Assembly (NCBI GenBank): GCA_000611775.1
Contig: KK106981.1
Coordinates: 8,144,404-8,208,403 of the forward strand
DNA length: 64,000 bases
Direction of reading: 5' to 3'
Source of the DNA: Umbilicaria muhlenbergii
Taxonomy: Eukaryota; Ascomycota; Lecanoromycetes; Umbilicariales; Umbilicariaceae
Of this stretch, positions 23,950-34,958 are shown piece after piece. Numbering within the stretch: the first letter of the stretch is position 1; every line of letters starts with the position of its first letter. Position numbers and translations under genes: made by a program. The notes under the pieces are model-generated. The model was not told the DNA's origin, ran no database searches, and was given only the letters and a program-made list of their open reading frames with translations.

Positions 23950-25737
23950 CTATATAGCGCTTCGCCCTCGTTTCCTGTTCTCCCTCTGCCTCTTCTCCTT
24001 GGCAGCCTCACGCCTGCGCTTCTTCCATGCTCGATTCGTCTCACCCCGATGTTCCCAGAACCACTTAGCAAAGTCACTTTCATGTGGTTTCCCCTTCGCA
24101 TCCTCATTGGGGGCATTGCCTTTTCCTGCAAGTGGTGTAGGATTAAGATCAGGCTCCGCGATTTCTTCATCTTCATCTCCATCTTCGCCAGCTTCCTCAA
24201 TGTCTTGATCACCGGCCCATATGTTTGCAAACGTCTTGCCCGGAGCAGCGGTGTCAGGTGTGGGTGCTGCGCTTCGGAGTCTGCGTTCCTGGATATCACG
24301 TTGCGTAAATGGAGTCTGCGGTATAGTGAGATGACTTGAGCCTTCGTCGGCTACGTCAGGATCGAAGAAGCTGAATGAGGTTCGGACCTCTAGAGTTGGC
24401 TTCCGTGGGGTGCTAGATGCTGAAGCTTTAGGTCGCTTGAAAAGCGCTTCCAGAGGATGAACCTTCTTCGTTTCGGGTTCCGCCTCTGTGACAGTATCAC
24501 TGGCCTTGGGAGTGGCACTGGCTTCTTTGTCCAGAGACATCGATGAGGCTGACCTGCTCGTCGATCTTGTTACCGTGACGGGATTCTCAAGCTTCTCTTC
24601 AGTGGCTTCATCGCTTTCCGAGGAGTTTATAGAGGATCTATTGGAAGCTTGCGCGCTCGCAATTGGTCCTTCCAACGACTGGGGCCCCTCTTCACTGTCT
24701 TCCCTTTCACTGCCTGAAATGGATGCAGTGCCACTAGACGACGTTTCATCATCTGCTTCATGGTGTGGAGAAGGTCTTACGAGCTTTGAAAACTTATCTT
24801 CGGGGCTGCTGTTCGGCTGTGAACTATCCGAGCCTTCATCCGAGGAACTTGCCTCGTCGTTGTCGATAGTTACTGTATCCTCCTTGGGTTTCAACCGTGG
24901 TCGATGGGTTAACGGCTCTGCGTCGACAATATCTCCATTACTATCAACCCAGCCTTTACCATCTACATACTCCGAGACAGCCTTTTTGTCTTGAACAATC
25001 TGGCTTTCCCTAAGGAAATTCGCGTGCTTCGTCGTATTCGAGAACTCATGAATCACGACCTCTCGGCTCGATTTCCCTTTCTTATTCAGTTTCGCCGTAG
25101 AACTCGAATTTGAGGTTCCTTCCAGCGTCTTCGGAGCATTTGGAGGCACGTTCGTCCGGAATAAGCATTCAGGCTTCCCTGTCAGCGACGAAGCCTTGGG
25201 CTTGGGCTTGTTTCCCTTCTTTTCTTTCTTGGGTTTCTTGTCTGCCTTGGAATCTGTCCATCCGCGTTTCACCTTCCTGCTTTCTGGCAGTTCGTAGCCG
25301 GGTAGGACACGGTCTCCGGGTTTCTGCTTCGGTTTAGTCTTTCGGACTTTCTTCGCCGTATGCTCGTCCCCAGTATCATTAACAAGATCGCCTTCCCTCG
25401 ACCGCTTCATCTTCTTTTCTGGTCTTGCCTCTTCCACTCGCATTTTGTGACCTTTCAGTACCGACCCATTGAGCTTCTTCCTGATTTTCTCAGCCTCCAT
25501 AGCTGGTAGCTCGATGTAGCCGTAATCTCGGTCAGGGAAGGTTTGCAAGGTATGATAGGATATGCCAGTGGCAGTGGGTAGGACGGAGGGCGGTACCAGC
25601 GCCGCAAGCAGTTCTGAGTTTAGGGGGGAGACGTGCAGTCGAATCCGCTCAGGCATAGGGTCGACTGGATTAGATAATGATGTTAAGCCATCAGAATCGC
25701 CCGGACGGAGCCGAGATATCGTGCTGGAGCCAGGCAT
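23950..25737 (-). CDS. Nucleolar-type RNA-binding (RRM) protein, Ser/Asp-rich, SRP40/Nop8-like
   Basis: Single exon of 595 residues. Residues about 30-105 resemble an RRM fold: RIRLHVSPLNSELLAALV, then FPDRDYGYIELPAMEAEKIRK and LNGSVLKGHKMRVEEARP. The middle contains long Lys-rich and Ser/Asp/Glu-rich tracts typical of nucleolar proteins. The C-terminus holds a conserved-looking block, FAKWFWEHRGETNRAWKKRR, then a basic end. Fungal orthologues are usually annotated as SRP40-like suppressor or nucleolar protein; a role in ribosome biogenesis is inferred from composition and domain, not demonstrated here. Start ATG at 25737 opens with MPGSSTISRLRPGDSDG. No frame break. Confidence 0.8.
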   Translation of the reverse strand: MPGSSTISRLRPGDSDGLTSLSNPVDPMPERIRLHVSPLNSELLAALVPPSVLPTATGISYHTLQTFPDRDYGYIELPAMEAEKIRKKLNGSVLKGHKMRVEEARPEKKMKRSREGDLVNDTGDEHTAKKVRKTKPKQKPGDRVLPGYELPESRKVKRGWTDSKADKKPKKEKKGNKPKPKASSLTGKPECLFRTNVPPNAPKTLEGTSNSSSTAKLNKKGKSSREVVIHEFSNTTKHANFLRESQIVQDKKAVSEYVDGKGWVDSNGDIVDAEPLTHRPRLKPKEDTVTIDNDEASSSDEGSDSSQPNSSPEDKFSKLVRPSPHHEADDETSSSGTASISGSEREDSEEGPQSLEGPIASAQASNRSSINSSESDEATEEKLENPVTVTRSTSRSASSMSLDKEASATPKASDTVTEAEPETKKVHPLEALFKRPKASASSTPRKPTLEVRTSFSFFDPDVADEGSSHLTIPQTPFTQRDIQERRLRSAAPTPDTAAPGKTFANIWAGDQDIEEAGEDGDEDEEIAEPDLNPTPLAGKGNAPNEDAKGKPHESDFAKWFWEHRGETNRAWKKRRREAAKEKRQRENRKRGRSAI

Positions 25738-25987
25738 GTGTGTTGTCTACACAGAGAAGTCGTGAATTCATCCAAGCTCTCAAGATTCTAAGCCGGTTTT
25801 CGCACAGTCAAGCGCTAAGCACGGGAGAAGCCGGACCAATCACTAGATCCGCGTTCCTGGAGCTGCTCCGAGCTCCGAGCTCTCCAACCATGGAATCCAT
25901 CTTCCTCCGCCTATTCCATCATCTCCACCACAGCTAGATTCTTAAGGTACTCGTTTATCATTGACGTCGGAAGTCGCACTTCTAGAG

Positions 25988-26515
25988 ATGTCACTGAAGG
26001 GCCCCCAATGGCCTGTCAGGCCCTTTTGGCCTACCCTTGGCGGGCTGGACCAGCTTCCGCTGGAACTTCTACACACGATTCTTCACAATGTAGATCTGGA
26101 ATCCATCCAGAATTTCAAGCTGCTCAATCGCTATGCCAAAACCATTGTGGAATCGTGCCGCGAGTACCAAGTCGCCTTTGCTAAAGCTCACAATGTAATC
26201 TGCGCTATTCAAAACTTCGGTGCGGCGTCCCTGCTTAACGCCCTGGAATCTAAATCATGTTCTGTCTGTGGAGGGCCGGCGACCATGATAATTCTCCTTT
26301 CTATCTGTTCCCGCTGCTGCTACCAGTGTATACGGCAAAACTCCACACTGAATGTGATCTCGGTTTCTGAGGCTCTGATTCGCTTCCGCCAGGAAGGCAT
26401 GGTGAAAAAAGAACAAGTCCCTACTTTCCAGAATGCGTGCGGGATTGGTGGGCCCCTCAGGTGTTCGAAAGAAGTCACTTTGGGCGTTCAAATTGTGGCG
26501 AGGCGAGTACACTAG
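25988..26515 (+). CDS. F-box protein, short, possibly truncated
   Basis: Predicted substrate adaptor of an SCF ubiquitin ligase. The F-box is at residues about 18-58: LGGLDQLPLELLHTILHNVD followed by LESIQNFKLLNRYAKTIV. A cysteine-rich segment (CSVCGG, later CSRCCYQC) follows, as in many fungal F-box proteins. The frame stops at 26515 after 175 residues, whereas family members are usually about twice as long. An overlapping plus-strand frame (26437-26904) carries STLVSETATAMRSQ and more, which might be the lost C-terminal part in another frame; I could not prove this. Start ATG at 25988, because the open frame upstream begins with a non-ATG codon. The promoter is shared with the divergent RNA-binding protein gene about 250 bp away. 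Confidence 0.6.
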   Translation: MSLKGPQWPVRPFWPTLGGLDQLPLELLHTILHNVDLESIQNFKLLNRYAKTIVESCREYQVAFAKAHNVICAIQNFGAASLLNALESKSCSVCGGPATMIILLSICSRCCYQCIRQNSTLNVISVSEALIRFRQEGMVKKEQVPTFQNACGIGGPLRCSKEVTLGVQIVARRVH

Positions 26516-27158
26516 TGTCCGAGACAGCGACGGCAATGCGGTCTCAGAAAGATTTCTTCACACCGCGCCTGCTTGTGACATCCCACGGAACTGACCCCTT
26601 ATTTCACTTACATCTGGTTGGCCATAAAGCGATTGGACCCAGCGTACGCGATTGGCAGGCGTTATGGATCCAAAGGCCTCTTGCACCAACGTGTCGTTCC
26701 CCCAAGTTCTTAGCAAGATACATGGGTCAGTGCTCTGAGAGAAGTTCGGCATATCCACACATGAAGATACAGACCCAACGACAGAACAGGGAATCAAGCC
26801 TCGTATCCAGTCTCTACGCACAAAAACCTACGGACGATCGTCGAGAAATGAGAATTACAGGAGTCGGGTTCTTTTTTGTTGGCAACCCTAGCCACTGCAC
26901 ATGAAGGCTAAGCAACTTGGTTGATTAACGCTATCCAACACATTCGACTAATGGAAACCCGACGCAATGTGGAGGGATCATGCGAACCCGGTGGCGGCCC
27001 TCCTCACGAGCAGACTACCAAACAAAGTGAAAGCCCGAGCAAATCATCCCGTCAAGGTCCAACACTATCATGACTAGACACCAGACCACGTGATGCGGCC
27101 ACGCCTTCCAAAATTCAGAGTCTTGGCTTCTCTTCGTTAGAGTTAGCAACAATTGTTC
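26516..27158. other. Intergenic or decayed 3' part of the F-box gene
   Basis: No independent gene is supported. The overlapping open frame to 26904 may be a relic of the F-box protein C-terminus. Confidence 0.35.
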
Positions 27159-27461
27159 TTAAAGTTTGGGAACGGTAGCGAACTTGCTTTTGTTCTTTGT
27201 TTCATTTGGATTCCTACGAGCCCAGTCCTCCTCCCAGGTACGCAGGCTCTCGGCCACGGGGTTACCTTTACTGGCGATGCCTTTATGTTGCTCGCAAAGA
27301 AATGCTTTGTAGCGGTCTTTCTCTTTGAGGTATGAAGAGATCTGGAGAGGTTGTTTGGGCTGAGATCGATCGAGTGGTGATGAGAGGCAACTTGTGCCTT
27401 CACTGCTGGATTTGGTCCTGCCGCTGTTCAAAGCAACCGAGTCAGCGAAGAAGCTGACCAC
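27159..27461 (-). CDS. Small ORF, hypothetical, start uncertain
   Basis: About 100 codons ending in a hydrophilic, charged stretch: YLKEKDRYKAFLCEQHKGIA, then NPVAESLRTWEEDWARRNPN. This segment looks protein-like (balanced composition, amphipathic) rather than random. No ATG begins this frame: the codon at 27461 is GTG. An ATG at 27506 could be joined by a very short GTTGGC...GTCAG intron of about 39 bp to give MSFFADSVALN, but that is below the usual fungal minimum. I do not recognise a family. It could also be a gene relic. Confidence 0.3.
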   Translation of the reverse strand: MVSFFADSVALNSGRTKSSSEGTSCLSSPLDRSQPKQPLQISSYLKEKDRYKAFLCEQHKGIASKGNPVAESLRTWEEDWARRNPNETKNKSKFATVPKL

Positions 27462-29736
27462 AATAACAAGCGAAGAGAGGTAATTGCCAACCTCATTTCG
27501 ATTATGTTGGCGGGCTTAGGTGCTGGTGATGTCTAAGATGGGATGGTTCGCGTCGATGAAGATTTTGCAGTACAGCAATGGAGGTCAGGAATTGATCCCA
27601 AGAGCAGAAGAGGTCACTCTTATATCGTCTTTCGATCACAGCACAGCTTTCTGCATTGCTGCGTTTCGATTCTCTGACACCTGACATCCCAGACCACACA
27701 CTCCACTGGCATGGCTCTTCTTTAGCCAGACCAAACACATGGTCCCACGTCGTCCTGGAGAAACTCCTTAGGTAGCTGACGCATCGCACTTCGATATCAC
27801 TGTGCCGAATGAGGGAAGCCACATGAGCACAGTACGCGAGGTGCAGGATTGCCAACGCTCTCACAAAAAAGACATGGATTCATTGCTGCATGCAGCTGAA
27901 CTTCAGAAACTCGATCATTGTGTCCGGTCTCGGCAGATGTGGTGCGCCCTACTTTTGTGCCCCCTTCGCTGGGATGGTCGAGGAACCAAGGCGCGAAAGT
28001 GGTCAAGACCGCACTTCCCGCGATCTTGAAACTCACAGTTGCCGAACTTGTTGCATATGCCAAGTTTCAGGATTCCTAATTCAGTTGGACTCAACGTCAA
28101 AACGTTATGATAGTACTATGTCCTCTTATTGCGGTCCTGTGAAAAGGCTTTATTAACCCGCCCCGGGTGTGCCCCATCTGTGCACACAACGGCCGGAACA
28201 TCAACAACATCGACCATCGTCTGTCTCCTGAAGCGTACTTGAGTACCTTGCCTTCCGATGTGAAAATGTACTTGGCCTAATGGCTGCTGATGGGGGCACA
28301 TTCATGCATGCGAAATGGGAAAATCATTCGCGCGGATTGGTTCCACACGCATGAAACAAACCTATGGATACACGTATACTCTCCTCGTCTACGGTCTAAT
28401 AATGACATTGGTCCGTGTTTCTCACGGTGTGCATAACTAGTTGCAAAGTATCTTACGATGTATCTTTTATAGGACAACCCCGTGAGCGAGAGACGTCAGA
28501 GTACTTTCAACATGTTCGTTTGAAAACAGACGAATCAATGGCATGCCCAATTGTGTTTCTATGCATCGAGCCGAATCTGCACAGGCGTTCGGCCCGACGG
28601 CACTGCCGGCTTTTCTCCACGCCAAACCTTGGTTACTCTGGCCATCAGCCGTCATCTACACGTGCGGCTATCCAATGACACACACCTGAATGCGCAACCA
28701 TGGACTTGCCGCGTTCCAAAGGCGCATAATCGACCGGGTTTGGCCAACGCTTTGTGCAGAAACTGCCAATGCATCTGCAAAGGCAGTGAGATCTTGGGGT
28801 AAACCGGGGTAGATTTAGTTTCGCATATCTTATTCCCTAGCTGCCGTGGGTTGCAACCGCATTCTTTCCTACACACCTCTTCATGGACCTTATCAACTCA
28901 TCCTTGCACTTGAGTTTCTGAGACCTGAGATCGCCGTTCGAGGCCGCAAAGTACGGTCAGATCGTGGTCCTTGCTACTCTGACGAGGACGTGCCGTGACT
29001 GTGCTGTTACCATGCCGTTCTCCTCCCAGCCGCAAACAGGGACGTGTATCATGGGTTGGCGCCAGCACTTTCTGACTCATCTGCTGCGTTTTTTTGTAAT
29101 GCTACTATGTGTTGTTCAATGTGGAGACAGTCTTTGTCTGCGATAGGCCAGCCCAAATTGGTTGTTGGCCGTTTGGGGCCGACTGCTTTAGATAAGGCTG
29201 AAAGGTGGGCCTAGATCTAAAGAGCTGATTCAATCAGGAAGAACATGGTTGGCGTTCGCATTCCAAAGCAAATCGGACGCCACGTCAGATCTGCTTGCAT
29301 GAGTAAGAGCCCGACTGCAACAAGCGCAGGCCAGTCCGGGCGTGTGTGCCACACTTCCATGCACGCGTTTCAGGGTTTCAGCCTTGAGACACTCAATCTT
29401 GTGGCGGGAGGTCGAGCTAATGCAGTCGAGTCGGAAGCACCCTGCCGATCAGGAAACCGGTTTCGATCAGTCTGCAAGTACCTTGCTGCGAACCTAATCG
29501 CGCCCCCATGTCAAAAGCAATACGGAGTCGTCGAGGAAGACTTACAGCTGTGATACGGTGAGGGATGCAGTCAGAAGGATTTCATGTATTGGGGGAGTCA
29601 CTCGTCACCTGCCTGTGTATGTACCAGCTGTCCGCTTCACTTCTCGAGCTTCCCATGACTCGTGGCTTTGCTAAACTTTGTCTTAGGGTATCTACACAAC
29701 CGTGACGAGAGCCCGACCCACACCCTCAAAGTCGAT
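27462..29736. other. Intergenic, about 2.3 kb without a supported gene
   Basis: Many short overlapping ORFs on both strands, none with a domain, signal peptide or consistent splice structure. I see no transposon motif or clear repeat. It may hold regulatory sequence or long UTRs. Confidence 0.45.
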
Positions 29737-31680
29737 CTACAAATGATACGATCTAACTGGCCGGTCCCTCCTCTTCCATCCCACATCCTCCGCAATCATC
29801 TCCGCCGCCCTTTCGCCGATCCCAAGAACCGTTAACATCGGATTGATCGTCGTCATCGCCGGGAAAACTCCCGCATCCGCAATTCTCACACCCTTCAAAC
29901 CCCTTAATCTCAAATGGCAATCTACAACGGCCATCTCGTGCTTTTCCACATCACCCATCTTCGTCGTGCCGGCGGGATGGTACACGGTATGCGCCACTTT
30001 CCGGCCGTACTCGCTTAGTTCCTCATCGGTGTTGACATTGGGGCCAGGCGCTACTTCCCGCTTGATCCAGTGCTTAAATGGTTCTTGCTTTGCCACTTCA
30101 CGGGCTGCTCGGAGTCCCGCGACGATGGTGGCGGCGTCGTAGCCCTCTGGGTCGGTGAAGTATTTGAAGTCCAGCGCGGGTTTCACGCTCGGGTCTTTGC
30201 TAATCAGATACAATTGGCCTCTTGAGCGTGGTCGAGGGATGTTCGGCGTCATGCAAAAAGCGTCGATCGGGGTGTCGTAGCCTAATCGCGCGGTGTTGAG
30301 GCAGAAGGGTATTTGGTAGCAGTGCATCATGATATCCGCGACTTCGCCGTCGAAGCCTGCGGCGTTGGGGAGTTCGCGGCGCAGGAAGATGCCGGCGTCG
30401 GAGTCCATGGTTGTTTGGTTGGCGGGGACCGGGGCATTGAGTTCCCACATGATGATGGACTCGGGGTGGTCGAGGAGATTGTGGCCCACGCCGGGTATAT
30501 CTTTTACGACGGGGATGTCGAGGGATTCGAGTTGAGCGCGTGGGCCAATGCCGGAAAGGAGGAGGAGGCGGGGAGTGTCCACTGCGCCGGCGCAGATGAT
30601 GGTTTCTTTCTTTGCTCGGAGGGTAAGGTGCTCGCCTGATTGGAGGGTGACGTTTACCCCTGTTACGGTGTCGGAAATCACATTCACGCGGCTGACCCAC
30701 GCGTTGGTTAGAATCGTCAGGTTGGGCCGCTGTTCCTCTCCGCGCAGTATGGGATGTATATACGCCACGCTTGCGCTACTCCGATTGCCTGTGTCCGGGT
30801 CATACGAAACCGAGAAAAAACCCACTCCCTCCTTGAAGCCGCCCTCGTTCCGAATCTTCAGGTTGAAGTCCTCTATAACCGGGATTCCAAGCGCCGTGGA
30901 GCAGGAATCTACCCAATCCTGGCACAGCTGGTTACGATGTCGTGCATGGACTGGTTGGACCGTGTTGCGCAGGTTGTCGAGCACGCGGGTGAATGTCCCA
31001 AAGGACCAGCCGGTGCAGCCGAGGGATTCCCAGATCTTGCAGTCGTGCTCAAAGGGTCGGAAGGAGATTAGTGTGTTGTGGGAGGAGCAGCCGCCGAGGA
31101 CTTTGGCGCGCGAGTGGCGGATATAGGAGTTGCCTACAATGCATGAAGTCAACCAAGTGTCCTGCTCAAATCTTTTGCCCCCACTATCGGGAGTCATGTC
31201 TACACTGATCTCGCCGTCGTGTCCCTGCCCTAACAAATTCACTTCAGCCCTTGCGCTACCGCAATAGGTCCGCCACTCATCCATGCCTCCTCGCGGCCAT
31301 CACTCAACAACCTTCTCACGGGCAGCCACCCACCACGGCCCCCACCCAACACCCCCTCCACCCCTCTTCCTTTCCCCCCCCCCACCGTGCCCAAACAACC
31401 TGTCAAGAAAAACCACAGAAATCACCAACCTACCATTCACCTGCTCCGTAGTCCCATAATCGTAATCCAACTCCCCTCCCAAAAGCGCCAACCAATCCTT
31501 CAGCTTCAGCACTTTGTCGTTCATGAAGTCGCTCGGTCCGGCTTCTATCAGCAGGATCTTGGCGTCGGGAAGGTAGCTGGCTAGGCGGCTGGCGATTACG
31601 CAGCCGGCGGTGCCGCCGCCGATGATGAGGTAGTCGAATGTGGTGGCGGGGGCGGGGAAGCCGGGGGCGAGGGCTATGAG
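29737..31680 (-). CDS. GMC oxidoreductase (choline dehydrogenase/alcohol oxidase-like), N-terminus unresolved
   Basis: FAD-dependent alcohol or choline oxidoreductase of the glucose-methanol-choline family. The FAD dinucleotide motif FDYLIIGGGTAGCVIASRLA and LLIEAGPSD lie in the first exon seen (31434 to about 31680). Exon 2 (29737-31133) continues with NSYIRHSRAKVLGGCSSHNT, IICAGAVDTPRLLLLSGIGP and the C-terminal VYHPAGTTKMG and INPMLTVLGIGERAAEMIAE. Joining them with donor GTAGGT at 31433 and acceptor TGTAG before 31133 restores EQVNGNSYIRH in frame; that intron is 300 bp, unusually long here. The first-exon frame is open upstream to a stop at about 31855 but holds no ATG, so the true start needs an upstream exon or has been lost. 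The upstream stretch is almost pure pyrimidine on the coding strand. Confidence 0.83.
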
Positions 31681-33400
31681 GAAAGGAGAAGAGGGATTGG
31701 GGAGGTGAGGTGAGGTGAGATGGGACGGTGGGACGGGTGAGGTGGGTAAGGAGGGATGAGACGGGGAACGCGTGCTTGTGAGAGGGCAGGAGAGCAGATG
31801 GGATGAGAAGGGTGAGACGAATGGGAGGAGATGGGACGGAAGGAGTGAAGATTTTCAATCGGGCGCAAATGGGAGATTGAACGCTGTGCGTCAGCAAGGG
31901 TCTGAGATCTGGGGGTTTGCTTAGAGTGCTTGTGCTAATTTAGTCCCTTGGCTGCAACTGAGGGGTTTGACGTCTCGCACAGCGGAGAAAATATGTTTCG
32001 GGGTGTTTGGAAAGCCATACGGAAGCCGGCTGCCGCTAAAAGTAGTTTTGTAAGTATTTTCTCGGCAGCTCGCCCGGACGTATCAGCTCCCGGGTACAAG
32101 ACCCGCATTTCTTGACCAGCTTCCGGGCATGCGAGCCTGGTAGGCTGAGATTGGGTTTTGGGAGGCGCACGTGAGGCGGCTGGGCTAGGCTAGAGAGCTA
32201 GGGGGGATGGAGGAAAGTTATCCCGTGCGATGAGGCTAAGGGTGTTGATGTGTGACAACTCACTTCTGCGGGCCTGCTCGCTTCCCCTGCCATGCCTATG
32301 ATATTGAGAGATATGCTTCGGTCTATGACATATGAGATGCTTGATGAATGTCCGACGGCTAAACAAGGCAGCACGCCTTCTCGAGTGGCGCTAGGATCAT
32401 ATGATATGCATTAACCGTTTAGGTGAGGGCTAACCGGAAGGGGCAATGCACCGCAACGCAGCGCATAGAGTAGGAGAAAAGATATAGGTGAGTTTCCCTT
32501 GGAGCGAAGGGAGGAGAGGGGGTTGAAGGGGAGGTCGGAGGAAATAAGGGTATTTAAGTGAGGGGTTAGATGTGCTTTCTTTGGTGCGCGGGCTCGGAGG
32601 CTGGAGGGAGGGAGACGAATGATGGGTTCAGGGGTTTGGATTACATGGCTTGGATGTATGCTCGGTCGGTCGTTACCTAGCAGATGTAGGCGTCTGCTTG
32701 TGCAGGGTTTCAAGATGCTAATTAGGGTTTAGGGTCGGGGACTCTCGGCTGGCTTTGTTGCGCGGTCACGGATTCATTTCTTGTGATTTGCTGGTCATTC
32801 CTTGTATGTACAACGTCGACCTTTCCCGCTTTCTGACACAGCTGGTTTTTCGTGTCTGCCGCGATGGAAGTTGATGAACTTGGCCTTGCCATTCCTTGCC
32901 TTTGACAGCGATGTGACCTGCTTAGTTAACACTACAGCTTGCCCGTTCTTATCCAAATCAATGAGCCTATTCGCCAAAACTATCTCAGATGGCGATAACA
33001 CAGTTTCAGGATCACGATGGAGCGTAGACAATAAGAAAAGGTGGATATCCAATTGAGGAGATATATCAGCTGTACTCTTGGACCGGCCAAAACGAGTCTA
33101 TCAAGCCCAAAACACCGCTTGCTTGTGCTTTACCTGGATATACCTATCGCCAATCTTATATTACCATTACCATTAAAGACGCCATGAAGCGATGGACGCA
33201 AGCGTAAGTAGCGAATCCTAGTGTTATATAATGCGGTCATCTTTCTGAGCCTTTGGGGCGAACAAGTCAGCATGCTGTTTTCGGTGTGGTACGGAGCACC
33301 TAGCACACCATGCCTAATGTTTTATCGCTAGAATACTGGTCTATACAATTCTTCTGTGCCTCCAGCCTGGGGCCGTCGTCGGCGGAGGGTTTTGGAGATT
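31681..33400. other. Intergenic, about 1.7 kb
   Basis: Purine-rich plus strand at 31681-31860, probably the leader or promoter of the GMC gene. No gene is supported to the right. Short ORFs at 32411-32713 and 32795-33056 have no recognisable content. Confidence 0.45.
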
Positions 33401-33898
33401 CTATCGGCGAGGGCTAGAGCTAGCCTCATCTGCATCTACCAGGCCGTGTTCAGACAAGCGCTCCGATGCGTGAAGTTCGGCGGGAGGCAATTCTTCCACA
33501 GCGGTCTCGTCGGGCGTGTATGCCGGCAGAGGATCCCCGTCAACCCCACTGTCGGCTCTGCCACGCTGTTGGAGTTCATACAAGTTTCTAAGATCGTCCC
33601 TGGTAGGCGTGTTGTTGTCGCCGTTGCCGACGTTGATATGATAATGATACCAAATGCCCCACGTGCGATGGGTCTTCCAGACGGTTACCAAGCCGATGAG
33701 GGTGGCGATCACTCCAAATATAATGGTGCTAATATCGCCGAGCATAGAGGATGTTAGGTTTAATGTTGCGGTGGGCACTGGGGTCGCTGAAGGCGAGGTC
33801 GTGGTACTCGGTGCGGTAGTATTAACGGTCGAGGTGAATGGCACCATAATGTGGATATGGCTTGAAGATGTGTGGACGGCATCGGAGACTATCCACAT
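33401..33898 (-). CDS. Small single-pass membrane protein with Thr/Ser-rich ectodomain, hypothetical
   Basis: Up to 165 residues; the first ATG is at 33898 (MWIVSDAVH) and an alternative at 33847 (MVPFTSTVNTT). An N-terminal Thr/Ser/Pro-rich stretch with NxT sites precedes one hydrophobic helix, ISTIIFGVIATLIGLVTVW. A hydrophilic tail follows with GDPLPAYTPDE, a PxY-like motif, and acidic residues. This layout (O-glycosylated outside, one TM, PY-like cytosolic tail) is frequent among short fungal hypothetical proteins, some of which recruit arrestin/Rsp5; that role is inference only. No family name is recognised. Confidence 0.5.
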   Translation of the reverse strand: MWIVSDAVHTSSSHIHIMVPFTSTVNTTAPSTTTSPSATPVPTATLNLTSSMLGDISTIIFGVIATLIGLVTVWKTHRTWGIWYHYHINVGNGDNNTPTRDDLRNLYELQQRGRADSGVDGDPLPAYTPDETAVEELPPAELHASERLSEHGLVDADEASSSPRR

Positions 33899-34958
33899 GG
33901 TTTTGGGGAGTGTAATACCAGGGAGACGGTTTTGTGATTGCCATTTTGGCTAAGAGAGATCCAGGACCTTATACTCCCTCCGTTGAAATGCCGTTCAGGT
34001 GAAAGTCTTCAGCGTAGCCATGCTGTAAGAACAGAAAACCCTCACCTGAAAGTCAATTTGTAGAAGATCCATAAGATACCCCACTGTTGTCCAACTGTAT
34101 CGACGTTCGCTACTCAGCTCAAGATACCCGAGCGGCCGCTGTACAACCTTGCGTGAGCTGTGTTGAATTTCGCCGATTCGCCGCCAAGCAGACGTCATTG
34201 GAGCAGGGGTTTAGGGCAGGGGTTCCTAGCAAGAAAAGCAGTCACGTCATGGGTGTACGTACGTCTAGGCTTAGCGAAAAAGCTCCTAAACGTGTATATT
34301 AATGGCTCGAAAGCCTCGAGTTTCTGCTTTCTTCCTTACGTTCATTTATTCAATATCGGAGCGATATTTAGCAAGTGCAATAATATATTTATTTGGCCTC
34401 TAAATAATCGTTCCCATTTCAACAAGCTGACACTGCAGTAATCAGTTAGAGATCTCTGTCTGAGCTTCCAAGAATATTCCATGCACAACCCGCTCCCCTT
34501 ACGTCCTCAAACTCTGTAGACGCATTCGTAAACCCGTAGAGCTAGATACGAAACATCGGAAGCAGCTGGGGTTGTGGGGCGGCCTCAACCGGTGATGCCT
34601 GCAGCAAGCCCGCTCGGAATTGGACTATCCGCCGTTTCCGACTAGGGTACCTGGACACCGCCAAATGTAGCCGCCGTGCAGACGCGGGCCGCCCTTGTTC
34701 AGCCGCACTCGCTGGACTGTACTCTTACCGCCACCCTGTCTGCCTCGTCCACTAGAGAGAGCCCTACATGCAGGCCCGCGTACATTCTCGCAAAAGCGCC
34801 AGAGATTCGCGAGGGCCCTGGCAACCGGAACAGCCCTACTCCGACAGCTTCTGCGCTGCGATAAGATTTCTCCGTCGGGTCTGGAGTCAGGGCCTATCCG
34901 ATCGACGCAGGTTGTGGCTGCGGCCTAGGTGTTTGCAACAGTCTGACTCGACGTGGTG
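33899..34958. other. Gene-free flank left of the transposon
   Basis: No gene supported. The 34290-34450 part is AT-rich. This stretch together with the element and its right flank forms a gene-poor island of nearly 3 kb. Confidence 0.45.

Noticed and set aside
23751-24299. Upstream extension of the two-TM protein frame (to 477 codons)
   Set aside because: The extension overlaps the 3' part of the RNA-binding protein gene on the same strand in another frame and is not protein-like; the start at 23750 gives the coherent protein.
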